Part shown: positions 8,083 to 14,288 of the stretch, in pieces | Layout of the letters: each line of letters opens with the position of its first letter | How positions within the stretch are numbered: the first letter of the stretch is position 1 | NCBI GenBank assembly: GCA_038204505.1 | Contig: JBBRCV010000126.1 | Location: 1-16,429 of the forward strand | DNA from: Timaviella sp038204505 | Lineage (GTDB): Bacteria; Cyanobacteriota; Cyanobacteriia; Elainellales; Elainellaceae | Direction of reading: 5' to 3' | DNA: 16,429 nt | The notes under the pieces: generated by a model | Database searches by the model: none | What the model was told of the DNA's origin: nothing | What the model saw: the letters and a program-made list of their open reading frames with translations, nothing else | Translations under genes and position numbers: made by a program

Positions 8083-8193
8083 TTAGAGAGTAGAGTGTAG
8101 ATAAAAGAAAGCAATTCGAAACAAGCTAGTAGCAATAAACCCAATCAGCGCAATGCTGATTAAAACATTCAGGACATCTTTTAGCTTCTGCAT
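8083..8193 (-). CDS. 36-residue single-helix membrane peptide (hypothetical)
   Basis: A short frame reads MQKLKDVLNVLISIALIGF and continues IATSLFRIAFFYLHSTL before TAA. It has a basic amphipathic start followed by about 20 consecutive non-polar or small residues, typical of a single transmembrane helix. It sits between two same-strand genes (39 bases after the stop of the 99-residue membrane protein, 18 bases before the DUF2470 start), which is operon-like spacing. There is no clear Shine-Dalgarno sequence; the open frame extends upstream to a stop at 8224-8226 without another ATG. I do not recognise the family. It fits the many small thylakoid or plasma membrane subunits of cyanobacteria, but that is inference. 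Confidence 0.45.
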   Translation of the reverse strand: MQKLKDVLNVLISIALIGFIATSLFRIAFFYLHSTL

Positions 8194-8232
8194 TCGGTTG
8201 ATTTTGTCAGCAATAATCCTACTTTACTACGC

Positions 8233-8532
8233 TCACGCGCCCTTCTCTTGGTCAATGACTGGCAAGATCGCAGATTTGCGTTTGCGAATGGTGAAAGACA
8301 CGGGATTGTTGGGTGCAGCAGTAATGGGAGTAGGCTGAGGCTCTGGGAGATGAGTAGGCGAGGTGGACTGGACTGGACGGTTGAAAATGCGCCATTTGTC
8401 GGCGTTGGATGCGATCGCCAATAATCCCCCTAAAGCGATAAAAAACGGCAATGGCAGCGTCAACCCTTGCATCCATTGGTAGAACTCTGCTGCCCCAAAA
8501 AATAGTACAAAGCAAACTCCCCAAACGCGCAT
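8233..8532 (-). CDS. Small membrane protein, hypothetical
   Basis: This 99-residue protein has two hydrophobic segments close together near the N-terminus (about residues 2-14 and 24-41, the latter LPLPFFIALGGLLAIASN) joined by the short AAEFYQWMQG loop. A Pro/Thr/Ser-rich stretch and a basic IRKRKSAIL region follow. This suggests a membrane hairpin with a soluble C-terminal tail. I do not recognise a named family, though proteins of this form recur in cyanobacteria. It starts at an ATG with GGGA a few bases upstream. It heads a minus-strand group with the 36-residue peptide and the DUF2470 gene. A shifted frame on the same strand (8524-8252) looks like a shadow. Confidence 0.65.
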   Translation of the reverse strand: MRVWGVCFVLFFGAAEFYQWMQGLTLPLPFFIALGGLLAIASNADKWRIFNRPVQSTSPTHLPEPQPTPITAAPNNPVSFTIRKRKSAILPVIDQEKGA

Positions 8533-8576
8533 TTTTTTATCCCTAAATGTACTCCTGCCATAGTATAGTTCGCAAA

Positions 8577-9006
8577 TTATTTCTTGGCTGCGAGTTTTTC
8601 AGGTAGAGATGTACTCATCACTTCTTCAAAATGTTCAACCACTGGAAACGGGTCATAAAAATGATGCAAAAGCTGTCTCCATTGTTGAAACTCTGGAGAT
8701 TGCCGAAAGGTTATGGTATGCGCTTCTAATGTCGTCCAGCGAACTAGCAATAGATACTTTCCTTTTGTCTCTATACAGCGATGCAGTTCATGAGAAAGAT
8801 ATCCCTCTATTACAGAAATACAGCACTCTTCATTTCTATGGAGTACAGTGAAATCCTAAAAATCTTCGCCTAGCATGAACTCTAGACGTTTCAGAGTACG
8901 CCATAAAGCCCAAAAGTGCTGTAAGTGCTGAAGCCTGTTTGAACGCAGCTTCAAATTCTGTTTCTATTCCTGGTTTAACGTAGAGCGTTACGGCTTCGAG
9001 GATCAT
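8577..9006 (-). pseudogene. ABM-family (antibiotic biosynthesis monooxygenase fold) gene disrupted by a MITE
   Basis: The first 29 codons (from the ATG at 9006) encode MILEAVTLYVKPGIETEFEA followed by AFKQASAL, the start of an ABM-fold protein. The frame then enters foreign sequence and stops. The rest of the domain (SVIEGYLSHELHRCIETKGK, then LLLVRWTTLEAHTITFRQSP, HHFYDPFPVVEHFEEV) resumes about 100 bases later in another frame and ends at 8577. Removing 8821-8923 (the element plus one TA) joins the parts as QASALISVIEGYLSHEL and yields an uninterrupted 108-residue protein. ABM proteins are small dimeric haem-degrading or quinol-oxidising monooxygenases; this subgroup is uncharacterised. As it stands the gene is inactive. 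It lies 16 bases after the remnant toxin frame on the same strand. Confidence 0.9.
8821..8921. mobile_element. 101-bp MITE, IS630/Tc1-mariner type (TA target)
   Basis: The element begins CAGCACT and ends AGTGCTG, and both ends are flanked by TA (8819-8820 and 8922-8923). It is palindromic about one axis at 8871: ends 8821-8827/8915-8921, ATGGAGTAC 8838-8846 with GTACGCCAT 8896-8904 (one mismatch), and TGAAA 8849-8853 with TTTCA 8889-8893 all share that axis. It has no coding capacity. Excision of 103 bases restores the host gene frame. TA duplication and CAG ends are typical of elements mobilised by IS630/Tc1-mariner transposases; the family name is inferred, and no transposase is in the window. 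Confidence 0.85.
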
Positions 9007-9022
9007 AGGTTCAATCTAGTAT

Positions 9023-9073
9023 CTAAGTTGAAGAGTAGGACTGCCAAAAGTCAGGAGTTGCGGGATACTTCAC
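9023..9073 (-). pseudogene. Remnant N-terminus of a RelE/ParE-type toxin
   Basis: A GTG overlaps the antitoxin stop in a GTGA arrangement and reads VKYPATPDFWQSYSST before TAG. Residues like KYxAxPDFWxxY open the toxins that usually follow this antitoxin class in cyanobacteria, and the 4-base overlap is the usual layout of such pairs. Only 16 codons remain; the catalytic part is missing and an ABM gene starts 16 bases on. I read it as a deletion remnant. The family call rests on a short match plus context. Confidence 0.6.
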
Positions 9074-9270
9074 AGGTCAGTACAACGCCCTTCCTGTAAA
9101 TGCTGCAACGCTTTTTCAGCAAGTTGACTGAGCCGCCCCGCAGCCACATCTTCCTCAAACTGCCGATCCCATATCTCTGCATCAAACTCTGCGAACCAAT
9201 CTCGGAAAGCAGAGAGTTCATCAGGTGATAATTTGCTGACAGCCTGTTCAATTTCTTGCAAGTTACTCAT
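9070..9270 (-). CDS. Antitoxin-like small protein, apparently orphaned
   Basis: This 66-residue acidic protein begins MSNLQEIEQAVSKLSPDELS and continues with AFRDWFAEFDAEIWDRQFEEDVAAG, ending LAEKALQHLQEGRCTDL. This helical pattern is seen in cyanobacterial antitoxins of type II modules whose partner is a RelE/ParE-like toxin: the N-terminal helices give dimerisation or regulation and the Trp-rich acidic C-terminus binds the toxin. The usual partner should follow at once; here a GTG overlaps the stop codon, but the toxin frame ends after 16 residues. The antitoxin may persist as an orphan or cross-neutralise a toxin elsewhere. It lies 78 bases downstream of the asparaginase gene, on the same strand. 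A second frame of similar extent on this strand (9251-9051) looks like a shadow. Confidence 0.72.
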   Translation of the reverse strand: MSNLQEIEQAVSKLSPDELSAFRDWFAEFDAEIWDRQFEEDVAAGRLSQLAEKALQHLQEGRCTDL

Positions 9271-9348
9271 ATCTATCTAGAACGTTAGACAGGACTTTTT
9301 TGAATATACTTCTTCAGATGGAGCCTTACCAGAAGCGTCGCAGATCTT

Positions 9349-10293
9349 TTAGCAAAACCCAACTTGCATCCCATTTTCCATCTCCAATGTATCGCCCATT
9401 TGCGTGCCATTGTGATAAGCCGCCAGCAACACTTCACTGGTTTTTCCCCACGCGATCGCCCCCTTCGCATCTAACCCGATCGCCCCTAAATCTCGACCAT
9501 TTTTCAATGACTCAATAAACGATCGCTCAAACGCTTCTGGTAGCGATAGCCCATCTGTGACCCGCACTACAATTCGTGCCGCCAAACATTCGTCAATAAT
9601 GTCTTCGCCAATGCCCGTACAGCTAATTGCCGCATCCGATGTCGCGTAATTTCCAGCAGGCATTGCTGAATCGCTAACTCGTCCAATTCGCTCAAACCCT
9701 TTGCCGCCCGTCGAAGTGCCAGCCGCTAACCTGCCCTGGCGATCGAGCGCCACTACGCCAATAGTGCCACGCCCTGCCGTCAATTCTTTCTCGGCAACGA
9801 CACCCGCCATTGCTTTATCAAAATTGCCTGACCGCTCTTGAATCCATTCTTGTAGCCGTAGATCGGTCATGGGATCATAGGCTGGGATTTGGAGTTCGCG
9901 CAACAGTTCGGCAGAGCCTTGATCAGAGAGAACGCGATCGTCGGAGTCTTGCAAAAACTGCGCCAAATTAATAGGGTTCTTGACTCGTGCCGTATTAATC
10001 ACGCCGCTGAAGCGCTGCAAATCGCCATCCATCAATGCCGCACTCATGCGAATTTGTCCATCCGACTGAAGCACCGAACCTGTGCCAGCATTAAAGCGAG
10101 AATCGTCTTCTAGCAACCGACAGCCCAATACCGCTGCTGCTGGAGCGCTCGCCCCTTCTAGCAACGCACTATAGACCTCTTCAATGACGGCATATAATGA
10201 CTGGCGCACGGCATCTTTGCCCTCTTTGCCCTTAAGAGAGCTGCCTGCTCCTCCATGAATAATTAGCTTCGGCTGCACTGGCGCTGCTGACAT
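9349..10293 (-). CDS. Isoaspartyl peptidase/L-asparaginase (Ntn hydrolase, plant type)
   Basis: This is a precursor of the T2-family N-terminal nucleophile hydrolases, which cleave isoaspartyl dipeptides and asparagine in the cytoplasm. From the ATG at 10293 it is 314 residues, the usual length. It shows PKLIIHGGAGS at the start, the RFNAGTGSVL block with SAALMDG, and the autoprocessing site GRGTIGVVALD, where T177 would become the N-terminal nucleophile of the beta subunit, followed by AAGTSTGG and the GDLGAIGLD-like NGRDLGAIGLD. The frame extends upstream to a GTG at 10323, but AGGGG (10298-10302 on this strand) sits just before the ATG at 10293 and the upstream residues overlap the DUF2256 gene, so 10293 is chosen. 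It is probably co-transcribed with DUF2256 (7 bases apart). It should release aspartate from damaged protein fragments or cyanophycin breakdown. Confidence 0.93.
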   Translation of the reverse strand: MSAAPVQPKLIIHGGAGSSLKGKEGKDAVRQSLYAVIEEVYSALLEGASAPAAAVLGCRLLEDDSRFNAGTGSVLQSDGQIRMSAALMDGDLQRFSGVINTARVKNPINLAQFLQDSDDRVLSDQGSAELLRELQIPAYDPMTDLRLQEWIQERSGNFDKAMAGVVAEKELTAGRGTIGVVALDRQGRLAAGTSTGGKGFERIGRVSDSAMPAGNYATSDAAISCTGIGEDIIDECLAARIVVRVTDGLSLPEAFERSFIESLKNGRDLGAIGLDAKGAIAWGKTSEVLLAAYHNGTQMGDTLEMENGMQVGFC

Positions 10294-10300
10294 AAATCCC

Positions 10301-10468
10301 CTATTTTTCGCTGGCTTGCTCACTTTGGGAACGATGACGACGGCAACGTTCTGAGCAATATTTCACTTCGTCCCAGCAATCTTCCCATTTTTTGCGCCAG
10401 GTAAACGGGCGTTGGCAGACGGGACAAATTTTGGTGGGCAGGTCGGATTTTAAGCGTTGACGCGGCAT
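10301..10468 (-). CDS. DUF2256 zinc-ribbon-like small protein
   Basis: A 55-residue frame reads MPRQRLKSDLPTKICPVCQR, then PFTWRKKWEDCWDEVKYCSE and RCRRHRSQSEQASEK. The CPVC and YCSERC pairs plus an intervening Cys (C31) form the DUF2256 pattern, a small metal-binding family found next to diverse genes in cyanobacteria and proteobacteria. Four Cys could hold one zinc ion. The protein is basic at both ends, suggesting nucleic acid contact, but no function is established. The gene lies 7 bases upstream of the isoaspartyl peptidase start, so the two are likely one transcription unit. It is divergent from the trmJ-like gene with 52 bases between starts. The domain match is strong. Confidence 0.9.
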   Translation of the reverse strand: MPRQRLKSDLPTKICPVCQRPFTWRKKWEDCWDEVKYCSERCRRHRSQSEQASEK

Positions 10469-10503
10469 GGAATGGGAGGATGGAAAATTATTACTCTTTG
10501 ATT

Positions 10504-10537
10504 ATGACGAAAGATAACGTATGACGAAAGATGATGA
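10504..10537 (+). repeat. 17-bp tandem duplication across the trmJ start
   Basis: ATGACGAAAGAT occurs at 10504-10515 and again at 10521-10532, with a period of 17 bases. The first copy opens a six-codon frame (MTKDNV) whose TGA overlaps the ATG at 10521 as ATGA. The duplication thus places a mini-frame directly before the methyltransferase start, an arrangement that would allow translational coupling. Confidence 0.65.
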
Positions 10538-11288
10538 TGAGGTCATGCCAACTGCTTCGCTGACCCATATTCGGATTGTTTTGGTTGAACCCGCAGGAGC
10601 GCTGAATGTGGGTTCTGTGGCGCGGGTGATGAAGAATATGGGCTTAAGTGAGCTAGTACTGGTCAATCCTCGGTGCGATCGCCTTGGACCAGAAGCGCGA
10701 CTGATGGCGGTTCGGGCAGCCGATGTGCTGGAATCGGCACGAGAAGTAGAAACATTGGCGGAAGCATTGCAGGGATGCGTTAAAGCGATCGCTACATCAG
10801 GACGCGATCGGGCGACCTTCACTACCGCGATCGAAATGCCCAGACTAGCCCTGCCCTGGCTGCTCGATGCGCCTGCTGCCCTGATCTTCGGTCGAGAGGA
10901 CAGCGGACTCACCAACGCCGAGATGAATCACGCCCAACGCTTGATCCAGATTCCTTCCACCGACGCTTACCCTTCTCTCAATCTTGCCCAAGCCGTCGCT
11001 ATCTGCTGCTACGAACTGTCCTCTAGCACGATCGCTCCGTCTGACCCGCCCGTTTATCTCCCCAATTCTCCACCTCTCGATCTTGTCCCCCTGGAAGATC
11101 TCGAAGGATACTATCAACAGTTAGAATCCCTCCTCCTAGAAATTGGCTACCTCTACCCCGATACTGCTCCTAGCCGCATGGAAAAGTTTAGAAAATTGCT
11201 CAATCGGGCGTATCCTACTACAAGCGAAGTGGCAATGCTGCGAGGTATCCTCCGGCAAATGTCATGGGCGCTTAAGTCTCGCCCTTAG
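10521..11288 (+). CDS. trmJ: TrmJ/TrmH-family tRNA 2'-O-methyltransferase (SPOUT)
   Basis: This 255-residue SPOUT methyltransferase has the trefoil-knot signature of the TrmH group 1 / TrmJ subfamily, which methylates the 2'-O of tRNA position 32 using SAM. Motif 1 is RIVLVEPAGALNVGSVARVM (near residue 13), motif 2 is LIFGREDSGLTNAEM (F123-L130) and motif 3 is YPSLNLAQAVAICCYEL (N154). The C-terminal about 70 residues, with SRMEKFRKLLNRAY and an MLRGILRQMSWALK tail, match the TrmJ dimerisation extension. The start may be 10521 or the ATG at 10545 (MPTASLTHIRIV), which lies closer to where the family usually begins; a tandem duplication complicates the upstream region. It is transcribed away from DUF2256. 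The SPOUT family is firm; position-32 specificity is inferred. Confidence 0.9.
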   Translation: MTKDDDEVMPTASLTHIRIVLVEPAGALNVGSVARVMKNMGLSELVLVNPRCDRLGPEARLMAVRAADVLESAREVETLAEALQGCVKAIATSGRDRATFTTAIEMPRLALPWLLDAPAALIFGREDSGLTNAEMNHAQRLIQIPSTDAYPSLNLAQAVAICCYELSSSTIAPSDPPVYLPNSPPLDLVPLEDLEGYYQQLESLLLEIGYLYPDTAPSRMEKFRKLLNRAYPTTSEVAMLRGILRQMSWALKSRP

Positions 11289-11375
11289 ATATTTCTTTAG
11301 AAAAACGTTCCAGTCAGGCATCTTTCATCTAGAATTTCTCCCTAAAAGCTTTAGTAAAACCGCCTAAACCGATCG

Positions 11376-11390
11376 CCCTAAAAATTAGGG
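11376..11390 (+). terminator. Short hairpin after the trmJ-like gene
   Basis: CCCTAA (11376-11381) pairs with TTAGGG (11385-11390) around AAA, 88 bases after the stop. The stem is only 6 bp and no T-tract follows, so termination here is possible but weak. Confidence 0.25.
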
Positions 11391-11401
11391 TTCAGCAATA
11401 T

Positions 11402-11470
11402 TTCTACTGAATTGTTAAAAACAAACAAATATCTGTCCATTAATTTCAGTTTCCGCTAAATTCAGTAGAA
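11402..11470 (+). promoter_or_regulatory. 12-bp inverted repeat upstream of the serine hydrolase
   Basis: TTCTACTGAATT (11402-11413) and AATTCAGTAGAA (11459-11470) are perfect inverted copies 45 bases apart in an AT-rich stretch. They end 67 bases before the GTG start. They may be paired operator half-sites or the base of an RNA hairpin; no family is recognised. Confidence 0.4.
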
Positions 11471-11537
11471 TCATTTTCGCCACAAAGCGCTAAATTTAGA
11501 TTCGCTTCCACTCCCTGCATCATTCAGAGGTAAACCT

Positions 11538-13097
11538 GTGTTGGAATTTAGTAACCGCCCCGACTCCCGTCGCCGCTCATCTCGCCCACAGGATGCTCTA
11601 CAACCTCCCCCACAGGGACAACCCGATGCACCGACCCAGAAGCAAAGTGCAAAACGGATTCCCAGCAGGAAACAGTCGGATTCTCGCCGCGCGCGCTTCG
11701 AGAAACCCGCCAGGAGTCGCCGTCCCCTCCAACCCGATGCACCCACCTCATCTCAAGGCACTGACCTACGTGCGCCTAGCACAATGTCCGTCCGTCCTAA
11801 GCGCAAAAGATTTTTTCTATTGGGACTTTTCTCCCGCAATCCTTTAGCCAGAACTCGTCCCATTGCGCCCCGATCGCCAGAGAAAAAGCCAGTCCCCACT
11901 CCTGCTACCCGCACCGAACCGCTGAAGCGCCGCAGCCGCCAGCCTGCTTCACCTCCCAAACCGCAACGACCCACCTCACCGTTGGTTCATGCCATGCGGC
12001 TGTTGATTGTGGGCGTAGGCGTAGGCGCGATCGCCGGAACCAGCCTATCGGTGTGGAATCCTGCCATGCGATCGTCTGCTGCTGCCGTTGCCCAAGCCGC
12101 CCCGCCCCAAATGATGGCTGCCAATGCTCTTAGCGGTGGGCAAAATATGGGGCATATTGCTAAAAATACCCTTGGCTCTGGGCAAGAGCTACCGGGTTTA
12201 ATTGCCAAAATTGCGCCGATGACCCAAGGGCTAACTGACCTGACTCCTGGCGTTTTCATGGTGGATTTAGACAAAGGCAATTACTACTCGTTCAATGGCG
12301 ATATGGTCTTTTCCGCTGCCAGCACCATCAAAGTGCCCCTCTTAATTGCCTTCTTTCAAGATGTCGATGCTGGGAAAATTCGGCTGGATGAAGTGATGAC
12401 GATGGAGACAACAGATATTGTCGATAATTCTGGGGAAATGCAGTACTCCGCCCCTGGCACGAAGTATTCTGCGCTCGAAGTGGTGACTAACATGATTGTG
12501 ATTAGCGACAATACTGCGACTAATATGATCATTCGGCGGCTAGGCGGCATTGACAAAGTAAATCAGCGCTTTAAGCAATGGGGGCTTCAGCAAACGGTCA
12601 TTCGCGATCGCCTCCCCGACTTAACTGGAACCAATACCACCAGTCCGAAAGAACTGACGACCCTACTCACTGCCGTTAGTCAAGGACAACTCATTTCTAT
12701 GGCATCCCGCGATCGCGCCATGTTCATTATGAGCAAAACTGAAACCGATACGCTTTTGCCAGCGGTAATGGGAGCAGGAGCACAGATTTCTCATAAAACG
12801 GGCGATATTAAAACCATGGTGGGCGATAGTGGCATTATCGACATGCCCAGTGGCAAGCGCTATGTGATCACGACGTTGATGAAGCGCCTTGATAATGACA
12901 GTCGAGCACAGGATTTAATCCGACAAATTGCCAGCACAATTTATCAGTATCTAGACCCAACCCATCCGCAAGTAGAAGAACCAGCGGCAGACTCAGCAGC
13001 GCCAGAGTTGGACGTGCCGCAAGCTGAGCCTACAGTCCCAGAGCCAGAAGCAGCGATCGCCAACCCTGAACCCGCTGCCCCATCTCCTACCCCTTAA
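11538..13097 (+). CDS. Membrane-anchored class A beta-lactamase-like serine hydrolase
   Basis: This 519-residue protein starts at GTG with AGAGG 7 bases upstream. Residues 1-150 are basic and Pro/Arg/Ser-rich, probably cytoplasmic. A single transmembrane helix (about 154-173, LLIVGVGVGAIAGTSLSVW) follows, and a periplasmic catalytic domain spans about 210-480. The serine-active-site triad of the penicillin-recognising fold is complete: STIK (S262-K265), SDN (323-325) and KTG (420-422). The omega-loop region reads RLPDLTGTNTTSP, shorter than in true class A beta-lactamases, with Leu359 where the deacylating Glu166 is expected. It is therefore more likely a penicillin-binding or peptidoglycan-related hydrolase than an efficient lactamase; this is inference. 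The last about 40 residues are Pro/Glu/Ala-rich. Its stop codon directly abuts that of arsM. Confidence 0.88.
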   Translation: MLEFSNRPDSRRRSSRPQDALQPPPQGQPDAPTQKQSAKRIPSRKQSDSRRARFEKPARSRRPLQPDAPTSSQGTDLRAPSTMSVRPKRKRFFLLGLFSRNPLARTRPIAPRSPEKKPVPTPATRTEPLKRRSRQPASPPKPQRPTSPLVHAMRLLIVGVGVGAIAGTSLSVWNPAMRSSAAAVAQAAPPQMMAANALSGGQNMGHIAKNTLGSGQELPGLIAKIAPMTQGLTDLTPGVFMVDLDKGNYYSFNGDMVFSAASTIKVPLLIAFFQDVDAGKIRLDEVMTMETTDIVDNSGEMQYSAPGTKYSALEVVTNMIVISDNTATNMIIRRLGGIDKVNQRFKQWGLQQTVIRDRLPDLTGTNTTSPKELTTLLTAVSQGQLISMASRDRAMFIMSKTETDTLLPAVMGAGAQISHKTGDIKTMVGDSGIIDMPSGKRYVITTLMKRLDNDSRAQDLIRQIASTIYQYLDPTHPQVEEPAADSAAPELDVPQAEPTVPEPEAAIANPEPAAPSPTP

Positions 13098-14066
13098 TTA
13101 ACAGCAGCCTCCCCCGTCATAATGCCAGGTCGCATCAGTCACCATGATCTCGTCTGGAAATTCGACACCTAGTTTTCTTGCCGTTTTATCACAGACCGCC
13201 AAGGGTATGCCGCGCAGCATAATGTGTCCTGCGCGATCGTCTAGCGCTTCCTTAGCGCCGCTGTAAATCGCCGTTTTTCCGGTAAAGATACAAACTCCAT
13301 CGGGTGCAATAGGCACTTTAAACGACACAGAATCCAGGCTTTCCAGCAGCAGCGGCGTTTCTAATCCATAATTCTGGGCATCTAATAAACGGTAGGGACG
13401 ACGGGCACGGATTTCGATTTGCCCAAATCCCACGTCTACCAAATGTTGAGTATATTGCTCGTAGGTCAACGCTCCTGATAAGCACATGGCTCGCAGCCGC
13501 TCATCTTGCTGAAGGTGCAGTGGCATGGGTTGAGTGGCGATCGGGTCACTCATAATCAGCCGACCGTTAGGCTTGAGAACGCGATATGCCTCCTTTAACG
13601 CCCGCACCAAATCCGCAGGCTCAAAGATATTAAACAGGCAGTTTTGCGCCACTACATCCACCGATTCATCGGCAACGGGTAAAGAGAAAGCATCGCCACT
13701 GCGAATTTCCACAAAGCTCGGATCAAACCAATCATTGTCCTGCGCCGCCGCTGCCAAATTGCGTGCTGCCGCCGATCGCATACTGGCTACTGGATCGATC
13801 GCCACCACGCCCCCTGGTCGGCGCGAAAAATAGGCAAACTGGAGCGCCTCCAATCCACCCCCTACTCCCACATACAGCACCGTTGGTTCTCCCGAAAGCT
13901 CTGCCGGATGAACCGTTGTGCCGCAGCCATAGTTCATCTGCTGCATCAGTTCAGGCACGTTTAACCCTGGAAATTGCAGCGGCGTGCTTTGCACACAACA
14001 CAGCCCAATCTGCGGAGTTTCTGCAACTTCACCGTAAAATTGAGCAGCGGTTTCGAGATAGCTCAT
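13098..14066 (-). CDS. arsM: Arsenite S-adenosylmethionine methyltransferase, arsenosugar type
   Basis: ArsM transfers methyl groups from SAM to trivalent arsenic. This 322-residue protein matches the cyanobacterial form tied to arsenosugar formation: it begins MSYLETAAQFYGEVAETPQI with GLCCVQSTPLQFPGL next (C23, C24), then MNYGCGTTVHP (C48), the Rossmann SAM motif VLYVGVGGGLEALQFAYFSR (near residue 63), NCLFNIFEPADLVRALKEAY, and the C-terminal CDKTA and WHYDGGGCC tail. The conserved Cys residues bind As(III). AGGA lies 7 bases before the ATG. No radical-SAM arsS or arsR/arsB gene is adjacent in the window, so the arsenosugar link rests on family resemblance. The gene converges on the serine hydrolase with no intergenic bases. 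Confidence 0.93.
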   Translation of the reverse strand: MSYLETAAQFYGEVAETPQIGLCCVQSTPLQFPGLNVPELMQQMNYGCGTTVHPAELSGEPTVLYVGVGGGLEALQFAYFSRRPGGVVAIDPVASMRSAAARNLAAAAQDNDWFDPSFVEIRSGDAFSLPVADESVDVVAQNCLFNIFEPADLVRALKEAYRVLKPNGRLIMSDPIATQPMPLHLQQDERLRAMCLSGALTYEQYTQHLVDVGFGQIEIRARRPYRLLDAQNYGLETPLLLESLDSVSFKVPIAPDGVCIFTGKTAIYSGAKEALDDRAGHIMLRGIPLAVCDKTARKLGVEFPDEIMVTDATWHYDGGGCC

Positions 14067-14083
14067 AGAGAATTCCTACACGC

Positions 14084-14139
14084 AATAATTCTGAACATAA
14101 TAATTCTGACAGCAATTTTAACGAGACTGAAAGAATTAT
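14084..14139 (-). promoter_or_regulatory. Repeated AATAATTCTGA motifs upstream of arsM
   Basis: AATAATTCTGA occurs at 14084-14094 and 14099-14109 (15-base period), and an inverted partial copy AGAATTAT lies at 14132-14139. All are in the 18-73 bases before the arsM start, where an operator or promoter would be expected. The spacing of 15 is not a helical turn multiple, so chance or slippage remains possible. Confidence 0.35.
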
Positions 14140-14270
14140 CTTTGAGCGATTAAAACCCAGTTACAAAGCCGATCGAATCAACTTTTACTAAAAGACTCTT
14201 GCATTGGGCACTTAATCAATCGGCACAAGCTACGGCACACAATATTCCATCCAGGGGTCTACTAGACAAA

Positions 14271-14280
14271 GAGAGGAGGA
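14271..14280 (+). promoter_or_regulatory. Strong Shine-Dalgarno before the 150-residue secreted protein
   Basis: GAGAGGAGGA ends 8 bases before the ATG at 14289. It decides this start over the ATG at 14282, which opens a frame that stops after six codons. Most other genes in the window lack such a strong site, which suggests high expression. Confidence 0.75.
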
Positions 14281-14288
14281 AATGACCT

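Noticed and set aside
8153..8338. 61-residue plus-strand frame with a hydrophobic start
   Set aside because: It lies opposite the 36-residue peptide and the end of the 99-residue gene; the hydrophobic look comes from the complement of membrane-coding codons.
8609..8851. 80-residue plus-strand frame
   Set aside because: It is antisense to the C-terminal half of the ABM gene, whose minus-strand translation has clear family motifs; the plus frame has none.
13534..14068. Plus-strand frames of 99 and 101 residues across arsM
   Set aside because: They are antisense shadows of arsM, which has full-length family similarity.
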